Source of the DNA: Roseobacter cerasinus
GTDB lineage: Bacteria; Pseudomonadota; Alphaproteobacteria; Rhodobacterales; Rhodobacteraceae
Assembly (NCBI RefSeq): GCF_009811755.1
Contig: NZ_BLIV01000002.1
Span: forward strand, 179,001 to 243,000
Length of the DNA stretch: 64,000 nt
Direction: 5' to 3'
Part shown: piece by piece, positions 29,338 to 39,893 of the stretch
Numbering within the stretch: the stretch's first letter is position 1
Layout: each line of letters opens with the position of its first letter
Made by a program: the position numbers and the translations under genes
Notes under the pieces: model-generated
What the model was told of the DNA's origin: nothing
Database searches by the model: none
Seen by the model: the letters and a program-made list of their open reading frames with translations, nothing else

Positions 29338-30585
29338 ATGGGCCGCTCATTCAGCATGGCGGCGTACCGCGCGCTGTCACGCAGATCAGCGGCGCGCGGG
29401 TTCACCCCCGCAGAACCCAGACCAGAGGGGGAGCTGGTCTGGCTGCATGCGGCCGAGGCGGGCAACCTGCTGGCGATCCTTGATCTGGCGCAACGACTCT
29501 GCACCGCACGCGATGGTTTGCATGTGCTGGTGACACTGCCCGAGCGCGGCGACCTCCAGCAGGCCCGCTCCGCCGTCAATCGGACGGATCTTGTCCACAT
29601 CGAAGAGCTGCCGTCAGAACACCCCTCCGCCGTGGATACGTTTTTGGGGCACTGGTCACCCGACATGTGCATCTGGACATGGGGCGAGCTGCGGCCAACG
29701 CTGATCAGCGAAGCTGGCGCCCGCGCCTGCGCGATGGTTTTGATTGACGCCGACACCGGCGGCTTTGACGGGCGGCGCGACCGTTGGTTGCCGGATCTGA
29801 CACGCGAGCTATTGTCCGACTTCGTGGCCCTGATGGCGCGTTCCTACCCCGCCGCGGCCCGGCTGGAGCAATTGGGCATACCGCGCGGCGACGTCGAGGT
29901 GGCGCCAGCGTTGCAGGCCGGTGGTCAGGCCCTGCCCTGCGATGACACCGATCTGGCAGACATGATCACGACACTGGGCGGGCGCCCGGTCTGGTTGGCT
30001 GCGGGGGTGCGCAAGACAGAAACCGACGTCATCTTTGCAGCGCACCGCCATGCGGTCCGCTATTCGCACCGGCTGCTGCTGATCTTGCAACCCGCCGTGC
30101 CCGAAGATGTGCAGAGCATGACTGAACAGGCCGCAACGGAGGGGTTTCGCGTGAGCACATGGTCGGACCCGGGCGAGCCGGGAGAGACCACGCAGGTCAT
30201 GATCGCAGAGGATGCGGAGGATCTTGGCCTGTTCTATCGGCTTGCGCCTGTGTCTTTCCTGGGCAGTTCCCTAACGCCCGGGCACGGTGGATGCGACCCC
30301 TTTGAGGCGGCGGCCCTTGGGTCTGCGGTGCTCTACGGCCCGAATGTGCGCCGCTATATGCCGTTTTATACAAGGCTCGCAAATGCAGGCGCCGCGCGCA
30401 TTGTCAAAGATGCGCACACATTGGGCGCCGCTGTGACGCGCTTGATCGCGCCTGATCAGGCCGCTGCCATGGCGCATGCGGGCTGGGATGTCATCAGCCA
30501 CGGGGCTGAGCTGACCGACCGGGTGATCGAGCTGGTGGAAGACACGCTAGACACCCGGCAGGAGCAGCACAATGCGCACGCCTGA
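29338..30585 (+). CDS. Kdo-transferase-like glycosyltransferase (WaaA family, degenerate active site)
   Basis: A 415-aa protein with the two-domain GT-B layout of 3-deoxy-D-manno-octulosonate transferase. The donor-side features remain ([22 protein letters not shown], then [17 protein letters not shown]). The N-terminal acceptor motif, normally HxASxGE with a catalytic Glu, reads HAAEAGN (residues 37-43), so the general base is replaced by Asn. The N-terminal membrane anchor is also weak. Placement before lpxK ties it to lipid A. It may be a paralogue with altered or lost activity. Confidence 0.82.
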   Translation: MGRSFSMAAYRALSRRSAARGFTPAEPRPEGELVWLHAAEAGNLLAILDLAQRLCTARDGLHVLVTLPERGDLQQARSAVNRTDLVHIEELPSEHPSAVDTFLGHWSPDMCIWTWGELRPTLISEAGARACAMVLIDADTGGFDGRRDRWLPDLTRELLSDFVALMARSYPAAARLEQLGIPRGDVEVAPALQAGGQALPCDDTDLADMITTLGGRPVWLAAGVRKTETDVIFAAHRHAVRYSHRLLLILQPAVPEDVQSMTEQAATEGFRVSTWSDPGEPGETTQVMIAEDAEDLGLFYRLAPVSFLGSSLTPGHGGCDPFEAAALGSAVLYGPNVRRYMPFYTRLANAGAARIVKDAHTLGAAVTRLIAPDQAAAMAHAGWDVISHGAELTDRVIELVEDTLDTRQEQHNAHA

Positions 30586-31558
30586 CTTCTGGTTCAGACC
30601 TCCTGACCAGCCCGGCGCCCTGGCGCGGGTACTGTCACCGCTAGGCTGGCTCTATGCGCGGGCAACCGCCCGGCGACTCGCCGCGACATCCTCCCATAGG
30701 CTTGGCATCCCGGTGATCTGCGTTGGCAATATCAACGCGGGCGGCACCGGCAAGACACCAACGGTCATGGCCATCATCGAACGGTTGATCGGCACCTCCC
30801 ACACACCACATGTGGTCAGCCGGGGCTACGGCGGGCGTTTGGCGGGCCCTGTGCGCGTTGACCCCACCACGCACAGCGCCGAAGATGTGGGGGATGAGCC
30901 ACTGTTACTGGCGGCCTTCGCAGAGGTCTGGGTCGCCAAAGATCGCGCGGCAGGCGGCAAGGCGGCGGAGGCGGCGGGGGCCAGCATCGTCGTGCTGGAT
31001 GATGGGTTTCAGAACCCCGCGCTGCACAAGGATCTCAACATCGTTGTCGTTGACGCGCAACGCGGCTTTGGCAATGAGCGGTGCCTGCCGGCCGGACCGC
31101 TGCGCGAACCGGTGGCCGCCGGTCTGGCGCGGGCGGATATTCTTCTGAGCCTCGGCGACGCGCAGGCGCAGGCACGGTTTCGCGCGCCAAGCGGCGTGCC
31201 ACGGGTGCAGGCGCATCTGGCACCGCTGCAAACCGGCATGGACTGGGCAGGCCAGCGGGTGGTGGCCTTTGCCGGGATCGGTCATCCGGAGAAGTTCTTT
31301 GCAACCCTGCGCACCCTTGGCGCCGAGGTGACCCATGCCGAAGCGCTGGAGGACCACCAGCCGCTGACTCCCGCGCTGATGGCGCGGCTGGAGGCGGATG
31401 CCAAAGCGCGCGGCGCGCAACTGGTCACCACGGAAAAAGACGCTGTCCGCCTGCCCGCCAGCTTTCGCACCAAGGTCATCACCCTGCCCGTGCGTCTGGC
31501 TTTTGAGGACGCCCACAATGCGCTCTTTGCTGCGCTGGACGCGCTGCCCAGACGCTAG
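30572..31558 (+). CDS. lpxK: Tetraacyldisaccharide 4'-kinase
   Basis: A 328-aa membrane-associated kinase that phosphorylates the 4' position of the lipid A disaccharide. The P-loop [13 protein letters not shown] spans residues 51-63, followed by the typical [15 protein letters not shown] and [10 protein letters not shown] segments. It overlaps the preceding gene by 14 bases and ends 4 bases into the convergent CaiB/BaiF gene. Confidence 0.95.
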   Translation: MRTPDFWFRPPDQPGALARVLSPLGWLYARATARRLAATSSHRLGIPVICVGNINAGGTGKTPTVMAIIERLIGTSHTPHVVSRGYGGRLAGPVRVDPTTHSAEDVGDEPLLLAAFAEVWVAKDRAAGGKAAEAAGASIVVLDDGFQNPALHKDLNIVVVDAQRGFGNERCLPAGPLREPVAAGLARADILLSLGDAQAQARFRAPSGVPRVQAHLAPLQTGMDWAGQRVVAFAGIGHPEKFFATLRTLGAEVTHAEALEDHQPLTPALMARLEADAKARGAQLVTTEKDAVRLPASFRTKVITLPVRLAFEDAHNALFAALDALPRR

Positions 31559-32667
31559 TTGTGCTCACCCAGTTTGGGGGAGGGACGGGACAGGTCCAGA
31601 TCCGCATCCGAGAAAGTGAAGGGCGAACGGACCCCCGGCACACCACCGGGCTGCACCTGCATGTCGCGCGCCAGCACCTGCGGGTCGGCCATGACCTCGG
31701 CCATGTTGTTGATCGGGCCTGCGGGAACACCTTCGGCCTCGCAGGCGGCCAGCAAATCGACCCGTGTGCGCGTGCGGGTGACTGCCGTCAGCCGCGCATC
31801 CATCTCGGCGCGATTGGCGATGCGGTCCACGTTTTTCAGGAACTCCGGCGCCTGCGCCATGTCATCAAGACCCAGCAGATGACACAGCCGCTGATACTGT
31901 CCGTCATTGCCTGTCGCGATCACGATGTGACCATCGAGGCAATCGAACACCTGATAGGGTGCGAGGTTGAGATGCGCATTGCCCATCCGTTTCGGCGGCA
32001 CGCCCGTTGTCAGGTAGTTCATCGCCTGGTTCGAGGTGATGGCCACCGCCACATCCATCAGCGCCATGTCGATATGCTGTCCGCGTCCCGTGCGTTCGCG
32101 CTGGTGTACCGCCGCAAGGATCGCCGTGGTGGCGTAGACCCCGGTCAGAATATCCGTGATCGCAATGCCGTATTTCTGCGGCTGGCCCTCTGGCTCGCCC
32201 GTGACGGACATCAGCCCCGACATACCCTGCACGATGAAATCATAGCCCGCGCGCGGCGCATAAGGACCGGTGTGCCCGAACCCGGTGATCGAGCAATAGA
32301 TCAGGCGCGGAAACGCCTGCGACAGGCTCTCATAGTCAAGCCCATATTTTGCCAGACCGCCGGTCTTGAAATTCTCGATCAGGATATCCGCGCCTTCGAG
32401 CAGGGCATGCACCTTGGCCCGGCCTTCCTCAGTCCGGAAATCCGCCGTGACAGAGGATTTGCCGCGATTTGTCGAATGGAAATACGCCGCCGACTGGTCA
32501 TCCCCGCGATCGACAAAGGGCGGACCCCACTGGCGCGTGTCGTCACCCGCAGGGCTTTCGACCTTGATCACCTCACAGCCAAGATCGGACAGGGTTTGCC
32601 CGGCCCAGGGGCCTGCCAGCACCCGGGCGAGTTCAACGACCTTTAAGCCCTCAAGAGGTGCTGCCAT
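31555..32667 (-). CDS. CaiB/BaiF family CoA-transferase
   Basis: A 370-aa class III CoA-transferase. Typical segments are [18 protein letters not shown] at the N-terminus, [17 protein letters not shown], and [17 protein letters not shown]. The class moves CoA between organic acids; the substrate cannot be told from the sequence. One base separates it from the upstream DsbA-like gene. Confidence 0.9.
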   Translation of the reverse strand: MAAPLEGLKVVELARVLAGPWAGQTLSDLGCEVIKVESPAGDDTRQWGPPFVDRGDDQSAAYFHSTNRGKSSVTADFRTEEGRAKVHALLEGADILIENFKTGGLAKYGLDYESLSQAFPRLIYCSITGFGHTGPYAPRAGYDFIVQGMSGLMSVTGEPEGQPQKYGIAITDILTGVYATTAILAAVHQRERTGRGQHIDMALMDVAVAITSNQAMNYLTTGVPPKRMGNAHLNLAPYQVFDCLDGHIVIATGNDGQYQRLCHLLGLDDMAQAPEFLKNVDRIANRAEMDARLTAVTRTRTRVDLLAACEAEGVPAGPINNMAEVMADPQVLARDMQVQPGGVPGVRSPFTFSDADLDLSRPSPKLGEHN

Positions 32668-32668
32668 G

Positions 32669-33346
32669 CTACTCCGCTGCCGCGTCGATCAGTTCTGCCA
32701 TCTCGGCATAAGACATATTGGAGTATTTTTGCCCATTTATGACAAAGCTTGGCGTGCTGTCGATTCCATCAGCTTCGGCATTTTCCTGATACCAGGCCAC
32801 CAGCGTGCGCGCCTTGTCACCGTCCTGCAGGCAGGCTTCCATCGTGTCGCTGTCCAGCCCGGCCAGACGGCCGATCTTGCGCAGCTCCCCCACGATCTCT
32901 GTGGGATCACCGGCCCGCGCCCAGGTCGACTGCCCGGAGTAGATCAGATCGCTCATGCCAAAGAAGCTCTGCGGGCTGCCCGCGCAGCGCGCGATCATCG
33001 ACGCCCAGAGGCCGTAGCGGTCAAAATAGACCTCGCGATAGACAAAGTTGATCTTGCCCGTGTCGATGTAGTCTGCCTTCAACTGCTTGAAGGGACCTGA
33101 GTGAAAGGTCGCGCAATGCGGACAGGTGTAGGAGGCGTATTCGATCACCGTGACCGGCGCGTCGGGGTTGCCCAGGCTCATCTCGGCAATGCTGGAGGTG
33201 TCGATGTCCGCCTCCGCGCCCTGCGCGTGGGCCGCGCCCAGCGGGTCAGCGGGCGACACGGATGTGGAGGGACCGGGCGTGGTCACAAAATAAGCCCCGA
33301 CCCCAAGGGCGGCCACGGCGGCGGAGATGATCATCAGTCGTGACAT
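32669..33346 (-). CDS. DsbA-family thiol-disulfide protein
   Basis: A 225-aa envelope protein. An N-terminal hydrophobic segment (residues 4-21) serves as anchor or signal, then a linker and a thioredoxin-fold domain with active site TCPHC at C75 and C78, and a helical insert. The CPHC dipeptide and the SYTCPHCATFH context point to a DsbA-like oxidase or a DsbG/ScsC-type relative. Thirteen bases separate it from the DciA-like gene upstream. Confidence 0.9.
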   Translation of the reverse strand: MSRLMIISAAVAALGVGAYFVTTPGPSTSVSPADPLGAAHAQGAEADIDTSSIAEMSLGNPDAPVTVIEYASYTCPHCATFHSGPFKQLKADYIDTGKINFVYREVYFDRYGLWASMIARCAGSPQSFFGMSDLIYSGQSTWARAGDPTEIVGELRKIGRLAGLDSDTMEACLQDGDKARTLVAWYQENAEADGIDSTPSFVINGQKYSNMSYAEMAELIDAAAE

Positions 33347-33359
33347 CAGCAGTTCCTTT

Positions 33360-33869
33360 TCAGCGGTGTGTTTTCGTCAGTATGTTTTCGCCAAGCTTTG
33401 TGAGCGCATCCCGCAGCCCGGCATCCTGAATATCTTCTGCCGTCTCAACCGCCTGTTTTTGCACGGTGGGTGAAACGGGGTGTTTTGTGGTTTTGGCTGG
33501 CGCCGGGTCAAAGGCCACCTGCCCTTCGGCAAAACCGGTTGCGGCCGTCTGCGTGATGCGCACGCGCGCGATGGCATTATAGCCGTAGACGGCATTGACG
33601 CGTGCCCGCAGCTGTTCTTTCTGCATCTCAAGCATCGGCGCCTGCGCGCCGGTGGTCAGAAGCGTCAGGGTGGCCCCCATGCCACCGCGCCCGTAACTCA
33701 CCTCGACCGGGCGCGCGATGGCAGCCAAATCCGCGCCCACCACCTCGACCCACTGGGTCAGAAGGCGGCTTTGCGCAAACCCACGGCTTTCCGACGCCGC
33801 TCTGATCCGGCCCGTGAGCAGGCTGGCGGTGCGGGTGAACCCTTTTGTTGTGGCGCGTCTGCTTGGCAT
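33360..33869 (-). CDS. DUF721/DciA-family protein
   Basis: A 169-aa basic protein. The DciA-type domain covers about residues 20-105 (LLTQWVEVVGADLAAIARPVEV, then LTLLTTGAQAPMLEMQKEQLRARVNAVYG as helix-strand), followed by a variable tail. DciA recruits or loads the replicative helicase DnaB in bacteria lacking DnaC. Two in-frame ATGs, 33869 and 33881, are close together and neither has a strong ribosome-binding sequence; 33869 fits the family N-terminus. It is divergent from mutY. Confidence 0.8.
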   Translation of the reverse strand: MPSRRATTKGFTRTASLLTGRIRAASESRGFAQSRLLTQWVEVVGADLAAIARPVEVSYGRGGMGATLTLLTTGAQAPMLEMQKEQLRARVNAVYGYNAIARVRITQTAATGFAEGQVAFDPAPAKTTKHPVSPTVQKQAVETAEDIQDAGLRDALTKLGENILTKTHR

Positions 33870-33953
33870 CGCTATCTTCATCAGAAACGGTTGCCTGACC
33901 ATAGCCCGTCCAGCCCTCAGCAACCAGCCAAAGCGAAAAGACGATCATAAATA

Positions 33954-35021
33954 TTGCGTGACCTTGCCTCTCCTCCCGAAGAATTGAACGCGGCTCTGCT
34001 GGCGTGGTACGATGTGCACGCGCGCAAGCTGCCCTGGCGCGTGCCCCCGGGAGCGGGGGTGCGGCCCGACCCCTATCGCGTCTGGATGTCGGAAGTGATG
34101 CTGCAACAGACCACTGTTGCCGCCGTGAAAGACTATTTTCACCGCTTCACCACCCGGTGGCCGACGGTCGGCGATCTGGCAGCCGCCGAGGATGCGGATG
34201 TGATGGGGGAATGGGCAGGACTGGGGTACTATGCCCGGGCGCGTAATCTGCTCAAATGCGCACGCGTCGTCGTGGCTGATCATGGCGGCAGGTTCCCCGC
34301 TGACCACGCGGCTTTGCTCGCGCTACCGGGCATCGGGCCGTACACGGCGGCGGCCATCGCCTCTATCGCCTTCGATCTGCGGCACACCGTGCTCGATGGT
34401 AACGTGGAACGGGTGATGGCCCGGCTGCATGATGTCCACAGCCCTCTACCCGGGGCAAAACCGGAATTGATGGCGCTTGCGGAGACGCTGACACCGGACA
34501 CGCGGCCCGGAGACTATGCGCAGGCGGTGATGGACCTTGGCGCCACCATCTGCACCCCGAAATCCCCCGCCTGCGGTTTGTGCCCGTGGAGGGCGCCGTG
34601 CCAAGCACGCGTGCTTGGCACGGCGCCCGACCTCCCTCGGAAAACGCCCAAGAAAACCAAACCGACGCGCCATGGCATTGCCTTTGTGGGCTGCCGGACA
34701 GATGGCGCGTGGTTGCTCGAAACCCGCCCCGAAACCGGCCTTTTGGGTGGCATGTTGGGCTGGCCGGGCACCCCTTGGGTGGACAGCGGCGACGCGTTGC
34801 CGCAGGTTACGCCCCCCGCTGAGGCAGACTGGGACACCCTGAACGGTGAGGTGCGCCATACCTTCACCCATTTCCATCTGCGGCTGGAGGTGCGCGTGGC
34901 CCAGCTCGATATCGACACACCGGTGTCCCATGGCCAGTTCATCGCCAAGGACGACTTTCGCCCCAGCGATCTTCCCACGGTCATGCGTAAGGCCTTCGAT
35001 CTGACCCGCAACGCGTTTTAG
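33954..35021 (+). CDS. mutY: A/G-specific adenine glycosylase
   Basis: A 355-aa base-excision repair enzyme removing adenine opposite 8-oxoguanine. Helix-hairpin-helix LPGIGPYTAAAI (about 124-135), catalytic E47 and D148 (VLDGNVERV), and the iron-sulfur cluster cysteines C200, C207, C210 and C216 in the canonical C-X6-C-X2-C-X5-C pattern. The C-terminal NUDIX-like domain that reads the oxidised guanine is present. The start appears to be TTG at 33954; no ATG or GTG lies in frame near the expected N-terminus, and the ribosome-binding sequence is weak. Confidence 0.92.
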   Translation: MRDLASPPEELNAALLAWYDVHARKLPWRVPPGAGVRPDPYRVWMSEVMLQQTTVAAVKDYFHRFTTRWPTVGDLAAAEDADVMGEWAGLGYYARARNLLKCARVVVADHGGRFPADHAALLALPGIGPYTAAAIASIAFDLRHTVLDGNVERVMARLHDVHSPLPGAKPELMALAETLTPDTRPGDYAQAVMDLGATICTPKSPACGLCPWRAPCQARVLGTAPDLPRKTPKKTKPTRHGIAFVGCRTDGAWLLETRPETGLLGGMLGWPGTPWVDSGDALPQVTPPAEADWDTLNGEVRHTFTHFHLRLEVRVAQLDIDTPVSHGQFIAKDDFRPSDLPTVMRKAFDLTRNAF

Positions 35022-35090
35022 GCGTTACGTCACACTTGGAAGGGCCGTCTCGGCTGATCTAGACTGTTGCGACACCAACGAGCCCCGAGC

Positions 35091-36242
35091 ATGACACCAC
35101 ACAAACCCACCGTGCCCCTTGCAGACCTGATACGCCCGACGCGCGCCGCCCCCTTCTGGGTCTCGCTGCTGCTGGTGCCCGTGGCCTGGATCAGCGCGAC
35201 CCACGGCGGCTGGACCTTACTGCTTCTGCCTGTGTTGACGTGGTTTCTGTTCTCCGCACTCGATACGGTCTTCGGACACGACACCAGCAACGCCGACCCG
35301 CAGACCGACACCCGCCATCTGTTCTGGTATCGGGCCATCACGATGATCTGGGCGCCGGTGCAGTTCTGCCTGCTCTTCAGCCTGATTTGGTATGTGCCAC
35401 AGGCCGAGCATCTGAACGAGGTCGAGAGGATTGCCATGTTCTTCGGGGTCGGCGTCATCACCGGCACCATCGGTATCAACTACAGCCACGAGCTGATGCA
35501 CCAGAGGAACAAGACCGAGCGGTGGCTGGCCGATATCCTGCTCGGCATGGTGCTCTATTCGCATTTTCGCTCCGAACATCTGCTGGTGCACCACCGCTAT
35601 GTCGGCACACCCAAGGATGCGGTGACCGCGCGCTATAACGAGGGGTTTCACCGCTTCTATCCCCGCGTCTTGTGGCAGTCTTTGGTCTCTGCTTTCGTGG
35701 CCGAGAAACAGATGCTGGCACGGCGCGGGCAGCCCTGGTCGCACCACTCCAACCCGTTCTTCCGCTATTGGGTGTTGCAAGCCGCGTTCCTCTTGCTGGC
35801 CTTGGCGCTTGGCGGCCTGTCAGGGCTGATACTTTTCCTGATCCAGGCGGGCACGGCGATCTGGCAGCTGGAACTGGTCAACTACATCGAACACTACGGG
35901 CTGACCCGAAAACACTTGGGCGACGGAAAATACGAACACGTCAAACCGCAGCATTCCTGGAACGCCGATCACCGCATGTCAAACTGGCTGCTAATCAACC
36001 TCCAGCGCCACTCAGATCATCATTTCAAGCCTGACCGGCGCTTTCCGGTCTTGCAGACCTATTCAGCCGAGGAGGCGCCGCAGCTGCCCTATGGCTACCC
36101 GATCATGACAATGGCCGCGATGATGCCACCCCTATGGCGGCGCATCATGAACCCGCGTGTGCGCAGATGGCGACAGACCTACTATCCGGAGATCACCGAC
36201 TGGGCCGCTTACAACAGCGGTCAGACCCCGATGCCGCGGTAG
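35091..36242 (+). CDS. alkB: Alkane 1-monooxygenase (AlkB family)
   Basis: A 383-aa integral-membrane di-iron hydroxylase that would oxidise the terminal carbon of alkanes. About six hydrophobic segments carry the histidine boxes HELMH (133-137), EHLLVHH (162-168), NYIEHYG (264-270) and LQRHSDHH (304-311). The second box has Val where most AlkB proteins have Gly. No rubredoxin or rubredoxin reductase gene is adjacent, so electrons must come from elsewhere. The ATG at 35091 is preferred over an upstream in-frame start that would add eight residues. Confidence 0.93.
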   Translation: MTPHKPTVPLADLIRPTRAAPFWVSLLLVPVAWISATHGGWTLLLLPVLTWFLFSALDTVFGHDTSNADPQTDTRHLFWYRAITMIWAPVQFCLLFSLIWYVPQAEHLNEVERIAMFFGVGVITGTIGINYSHELMHQRNKTERWLADILLGMVLYSHFRSEHLLVHHRYVGTPKDAVTARYNEGFHRFYPRVLWQSLVSAFVAEKQMLARRGQPWSHHSNPFFRYWVLQAAFLLLALALGGLSGLILFLIQAGTAIWQLELVNYIEHYGLTRKHLGDGKYEHVKPQHSWNADHRMSNWLLINLQRHSDHHFKPDRRFPVLQTYSAEEAPQLPYGYPIMTMAAMMPPLWRRIMNPRVRRWRQTYYPEITDWAAYNSGQTPMPR

Positions 36243-36308
36243 TCTGACACGATATTTTAACCGACTTTGGCTAGCCTGCTCAAAAGAACGACAATGTGAG
36301 AGCAGACC

Positions 36309-36734
36309 ATGCAAGAGCAAAACGCAGCAGTCCGGTCCTCGCCCTCTGGGCCGACGTGTTTGGTGATCGAAGACAGCCTTTTCGATCAGGAACGAATCCG
36401 TCGCATCCTGAACAAAAGCTTCAAGAATGTTTCCGCCGTATTCGCGTCTACGATTGAGGAAGCGCGCCAACATATGGCCAATCAGCGCACCACGATCATC
36501 CTGCTCGACAACAATCTGCCGGATGGCACCGGCGCAAACTTCGCGCTTGAGCTGTCGGACGATCCGGATTTCGCAAAAATCCCGATTGTGATGGTCAGTG
36601 ACTGGCCCACACCCTTCATGTTCGACAAGGCACAGTCGGCTGGCGTGATCCATGTGGTCAACAAGTCGGACTTCGGTGCGCGCTACATTCACTCAGCGCT
36701 CAGTCACAACGTAAGGCCCAAGAGGATCAATTGA
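36309..36734 (+). CDS. Stand-alone receiver-domain response regulator
   Basis: A 141-aa single-domain CheY-type protein. Phospho-acceptor D67 in IILLDNNLPDGTG, acidic pair E21-D22, Ser97 in place of the usual Thr (VMVSDWP) and K119. There is no output domain, so it must signal through another protein or act as a phosphate sink. No histidine kinase is nearby. A GAGAG ribosome-binding sequence precedes the ATG. Confidence 0.87.
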   Translation: MQEQNAAVRSSPSGPTCLVIEDSLFDQERIRRILNKSFKNVSAVFASTIEEARQHMANQRTTIILLDNNLPDGTGANFALELSDDPDFAKIPIVMVSDWPTPFMFDKAQSAGVIHVVNKSDFGARYIHSALSHNVRPKRIN

Positions 36735-36782
36735 TCCGGCGAAAAACGCACCAGCTTTGACCCCCCTCAAACTGGCCGGATC
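36725..36782. repeat. Stacked palindromes at the end of the receiver gene
   Basis: GATCAATTGATC (36725-36736) overlaps the stop codon of the receiver gene. GATCCGGC (36733-36740) then pairs with GCCGGATC (36775-36782), with an inner TTTGA/TCAAA pair flanked by CCAG/CTGG. The structure has no T-run. It may protect or end the transcript, but this is inference. Confidence 0.5.
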
Positions 36783-36846
36783 TACAGGCATCCATATTGA
36801 AACCAGCGCTACACCACAGGAGTGATGCGCTGCCGTGCATGACGAC

Positions 36847-36876
36847 AAAAAAAACCTCGCCACACTGGGCGAGGTT
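36847..36876 (-). terminator. Rho-independent terminator after ccrM
   Basis: On the minus strand a nine-base stem AACCTCGCC/GGCGAGGTT (36868-36876 with 36853-36861) leads into a run of eight T residues (36847-36854), about 75 bases past the ccrM stop. Confidence 0.88.
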
Positions 36877-36949
36877 CAGGTGTGTGCCTCACATTGGCAG
36901 CCCCTTCAGAAAGGCCGCAGGCACCGGCGGTGTTCGGTAAATCTGTGAG

Positions 36950-38135
<1,186 letters not shown>

Positions 38136-38137
<2 letters not shown>

Positions 38138-38765
38138 AAGGCTTTACAATTTTATCTTGATACAACATGTTGTGGACCGGCTTGAAGGTTCGTCTATGAT
38201 GTGGGGTCGGCCCCAGATTTTGAAGCGCCGAGATGTGGCTTTTTGATCCATAGCCCATATTGGTCTCCCAGCCATAGCCGGGATACTGTTGCGCCAAATC
38301 CACCATCAGCCTGTCACGGGCAATTTTCGCGACAATCGAGGCTGCGGAAATCGACAGGCAGCGCATATCTCCCTTGGGCACGGCCAACGCCTGCGTGTTC
38401 AACTCCTGCGGCACCATGGAGCCATCAATCAGCACGTAGTCGACCGCCTCCGGCAGCCCCGCCAGCGCGCGCCGCATCGCCATATGACTCGCCTGAAGGA
38501 TATTGTACTGCTCGATCTCCTCGACCGAAGCATGGGCCACCGAGATCGCCGCACAGCCCATCAGCTGCTCCGACAGATCCTTGCGCCGCTTGATCGATAA
38601 CTGCTTAGAATCGTTCAGCCCTTCGGGAATGCAGGTTGGGTCCAGCACCACCGCTGCCGCCGTCACAGGCCCCGCCAACGGCCCGCGCCCAACCTCATCA
38701 ACGCCGGCAACCCGCCGGAACCCCTGCGCATAAGCCGCGCGCTCAAACTCGAAATCCGGCTCCAT
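38136..38765 (-). CDS. rnhB: Ribonuclease HII
   Basis: A 209-aa nuclease that removes RNA from RNA-DNA hybrids, including single ribonucleotides in DNA. The active site D23-E24 is in VDEVGRGPLAGPV, with YVLIDG and SISAASIVAKIARD later. The ATG at 38765 (MEPDFEFERAAY) follows a GGAGG that sits unusually close to the start codon. A TTG start at 38843 would add 26 residues but runs through a recurrent intergenic element and is less likely. It precedes ccrM, an order common in Rhodobacterales. Confidence 0.93.
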
Positions 38766-38803
38766 CCTCCGGTGATCCAACGAACCGGCCGGACACACAA
38801 GCC

Positions 38804-38840
38804 CCTCGTTTCTTCTGGCGACAAATATCCCCGCCGGAGG
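38804..38840. repeat. CCTCCGGCGGGGATATTT-type intergenic element
   Basis: On the minus strand CCTCCGGCGGGGATATTT is followed by GTCGCCAGAAGAAACGAGG, between the preceding gene's terminator and rnhB. From memory this kind of sequence recurs between genes in many roseobacter genomes; only one copy was noticed in this window. Confidence 0.4.
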
Positions 38841-38842
38841 CA

Positions 38843-38872
38843 AGAAAACACGCGCTCCCCGTGGGGAGCGCG
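38843..38872 (-). terminator. Rho-independent terminator
   Basis: A perfect 10-bp stem CGCGCTCCCC/GGGGAGCGCG (38851-38860 with 38863-38872) followed on the minus strand by TGTTTTCTTG. It ends the small secreted-protein gene at 38967-39434. Confidence 0.75.
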
Positions 38873-38966
38873 CAGCACTTGTTAAGAAAAGGAAGGGAGC
38901 GCCCGAACGCCCCCTCCAAGGTCAGAGCCGGTTAAGGGGAGCCCTCCAGCCCTGATCGACCCGGTT

Positions 38967-39434
38967 TTAGGACCGGGCCAATTTGTATCCCGCACGGTTG
39001 AGACAACGCGCCTCATACCCCCGGCGAGACCGATCTTCCCCGCGGAACCGCACGGCACACCGCTGCGGCAAGCGATCGACATGGCGGTAGTTGCGCTCCA
39101 GACAGCGCTTGCCGAAATAGCGCACGCGCCCGTCCCAGGTGTCCACCGACCGCAGGCAATTTCCAGGCAGCAAGCGGCGGTTCGCGCGCTGCGGCAATGG
39201 TCGGGGCTTCAGATCATAAACACGACCGTTTGAATGACTGCTGCTCTTGCGAGTGACGGTATGCTGCTCGGACTTGCGCTTGTTGCGGTCGTGAATAACC
39301 TTCCCGATGATGGCGATCCCGGCGATAGCCGCGAGCGCCTTGAGCGCATCATCATCCGCCCGCGCCGGGGCGCTGCCGATGGCGGTCACCGCCAGAGCGG
39401 CGGCAATGATCGTGGCAATGAACTTGCGGTGCAT
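38967..39434 (-). CDS. Hypothetical exported Arg/Cys-rich protein
   Basis: A 155-aa protein not assigned to a family. Residues 1-26 form a signal peptide (cleavage after ARA). The mature part starts with an acidic stretch and a short hydrophobic helix (LAAIAGIAIIGKVI), then becomes strongly basic, with four cysteines spaced in repeated short units (NCLRS, KRCLERNYR, QRCAVRFR, EARCLNRAGY). The spacing suggests two disulfides in a small cationic domain. The ATG at 39434 has AAGGA 8 bases upstream. Confidence 0.7.
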   Translation of the reverse strand: MHRKFIATIIAAALAVTAIGSAPARADDDALKALAAIAGIAIIGKVIHDRNKRKSEQHTVTRKSSSHSNGRVYDLKPRPLPQRANRRLLPGNCLRSVDTWDGRVRYFGKRCLERNYRHVDRLPQRCAVRFRGEDRSRRGYEARCLNRAGYKLARS

Positions 39435-39608
39435 GGGGTGGTCCTTCTCTGATCTGATGACCACACGCAAACACCGGCGGCCTTGTCCCGATCAAACTGG
39501 GGCCACCCCCCTCAGACAGGCAATATCAGCCCTTGGTTATCGGATAACATGAGTGCCAAACCCCTTTTGTTATTGAATATCCCGGCCCTCACGCGCAGGA
39601 TCACGATC

Positions 39609-39893
39609 ATGAAACAGACAGCCCTCATCCTCGGTCTGGTCCTTGCTCTGATGCTGCCGCAGGTGGCGACGGCCGGGTGTTATGCCGACTACAAAGCCAA
39701 GCAGGACAACCCGCTGCGGCTGCACTATGGCGTCGCGGAAATCTCGCAGTGCTCCATGGGCGGCGCCAAGACAGAACTGGCCGCACGCCTCGCCACCCGG
39801 GGCTGGACCCTGCTCAACATCGTATCGGTCTTTGATGAAACCGGGCTGGAAGAAAGGAAACAGAGTGCAGGAGCAAACTTCCTCCGCTTCTGA
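39609..39893 (+). CDS. Small exported two-cysteine protein
   Basis: A 94-aa protein of unknown function. Residues 1-22 are a signal peptide ending in VATA; the mature chain of about 72 residues begins GCYADYK, with cysteines C24 and C48. The TAGC at the cleavage site is a poor lipobox, so a lipoprotein is possible but not favoured. AGGA lies 9 bases before the ATG at 39609. Its last 29 bases overlap the membrane winged-helix gene, so the two are likely coupled in translation and possibly in function. Confidence 0.65.
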   Translation: MKQTALILGLVLALMLPQVATAGCYADYKAKQDNPLRLHYGVAEISQCSMGGAKTELAARLATRGWTLLNIVSVFDETGLEERKQSAGANFLRF

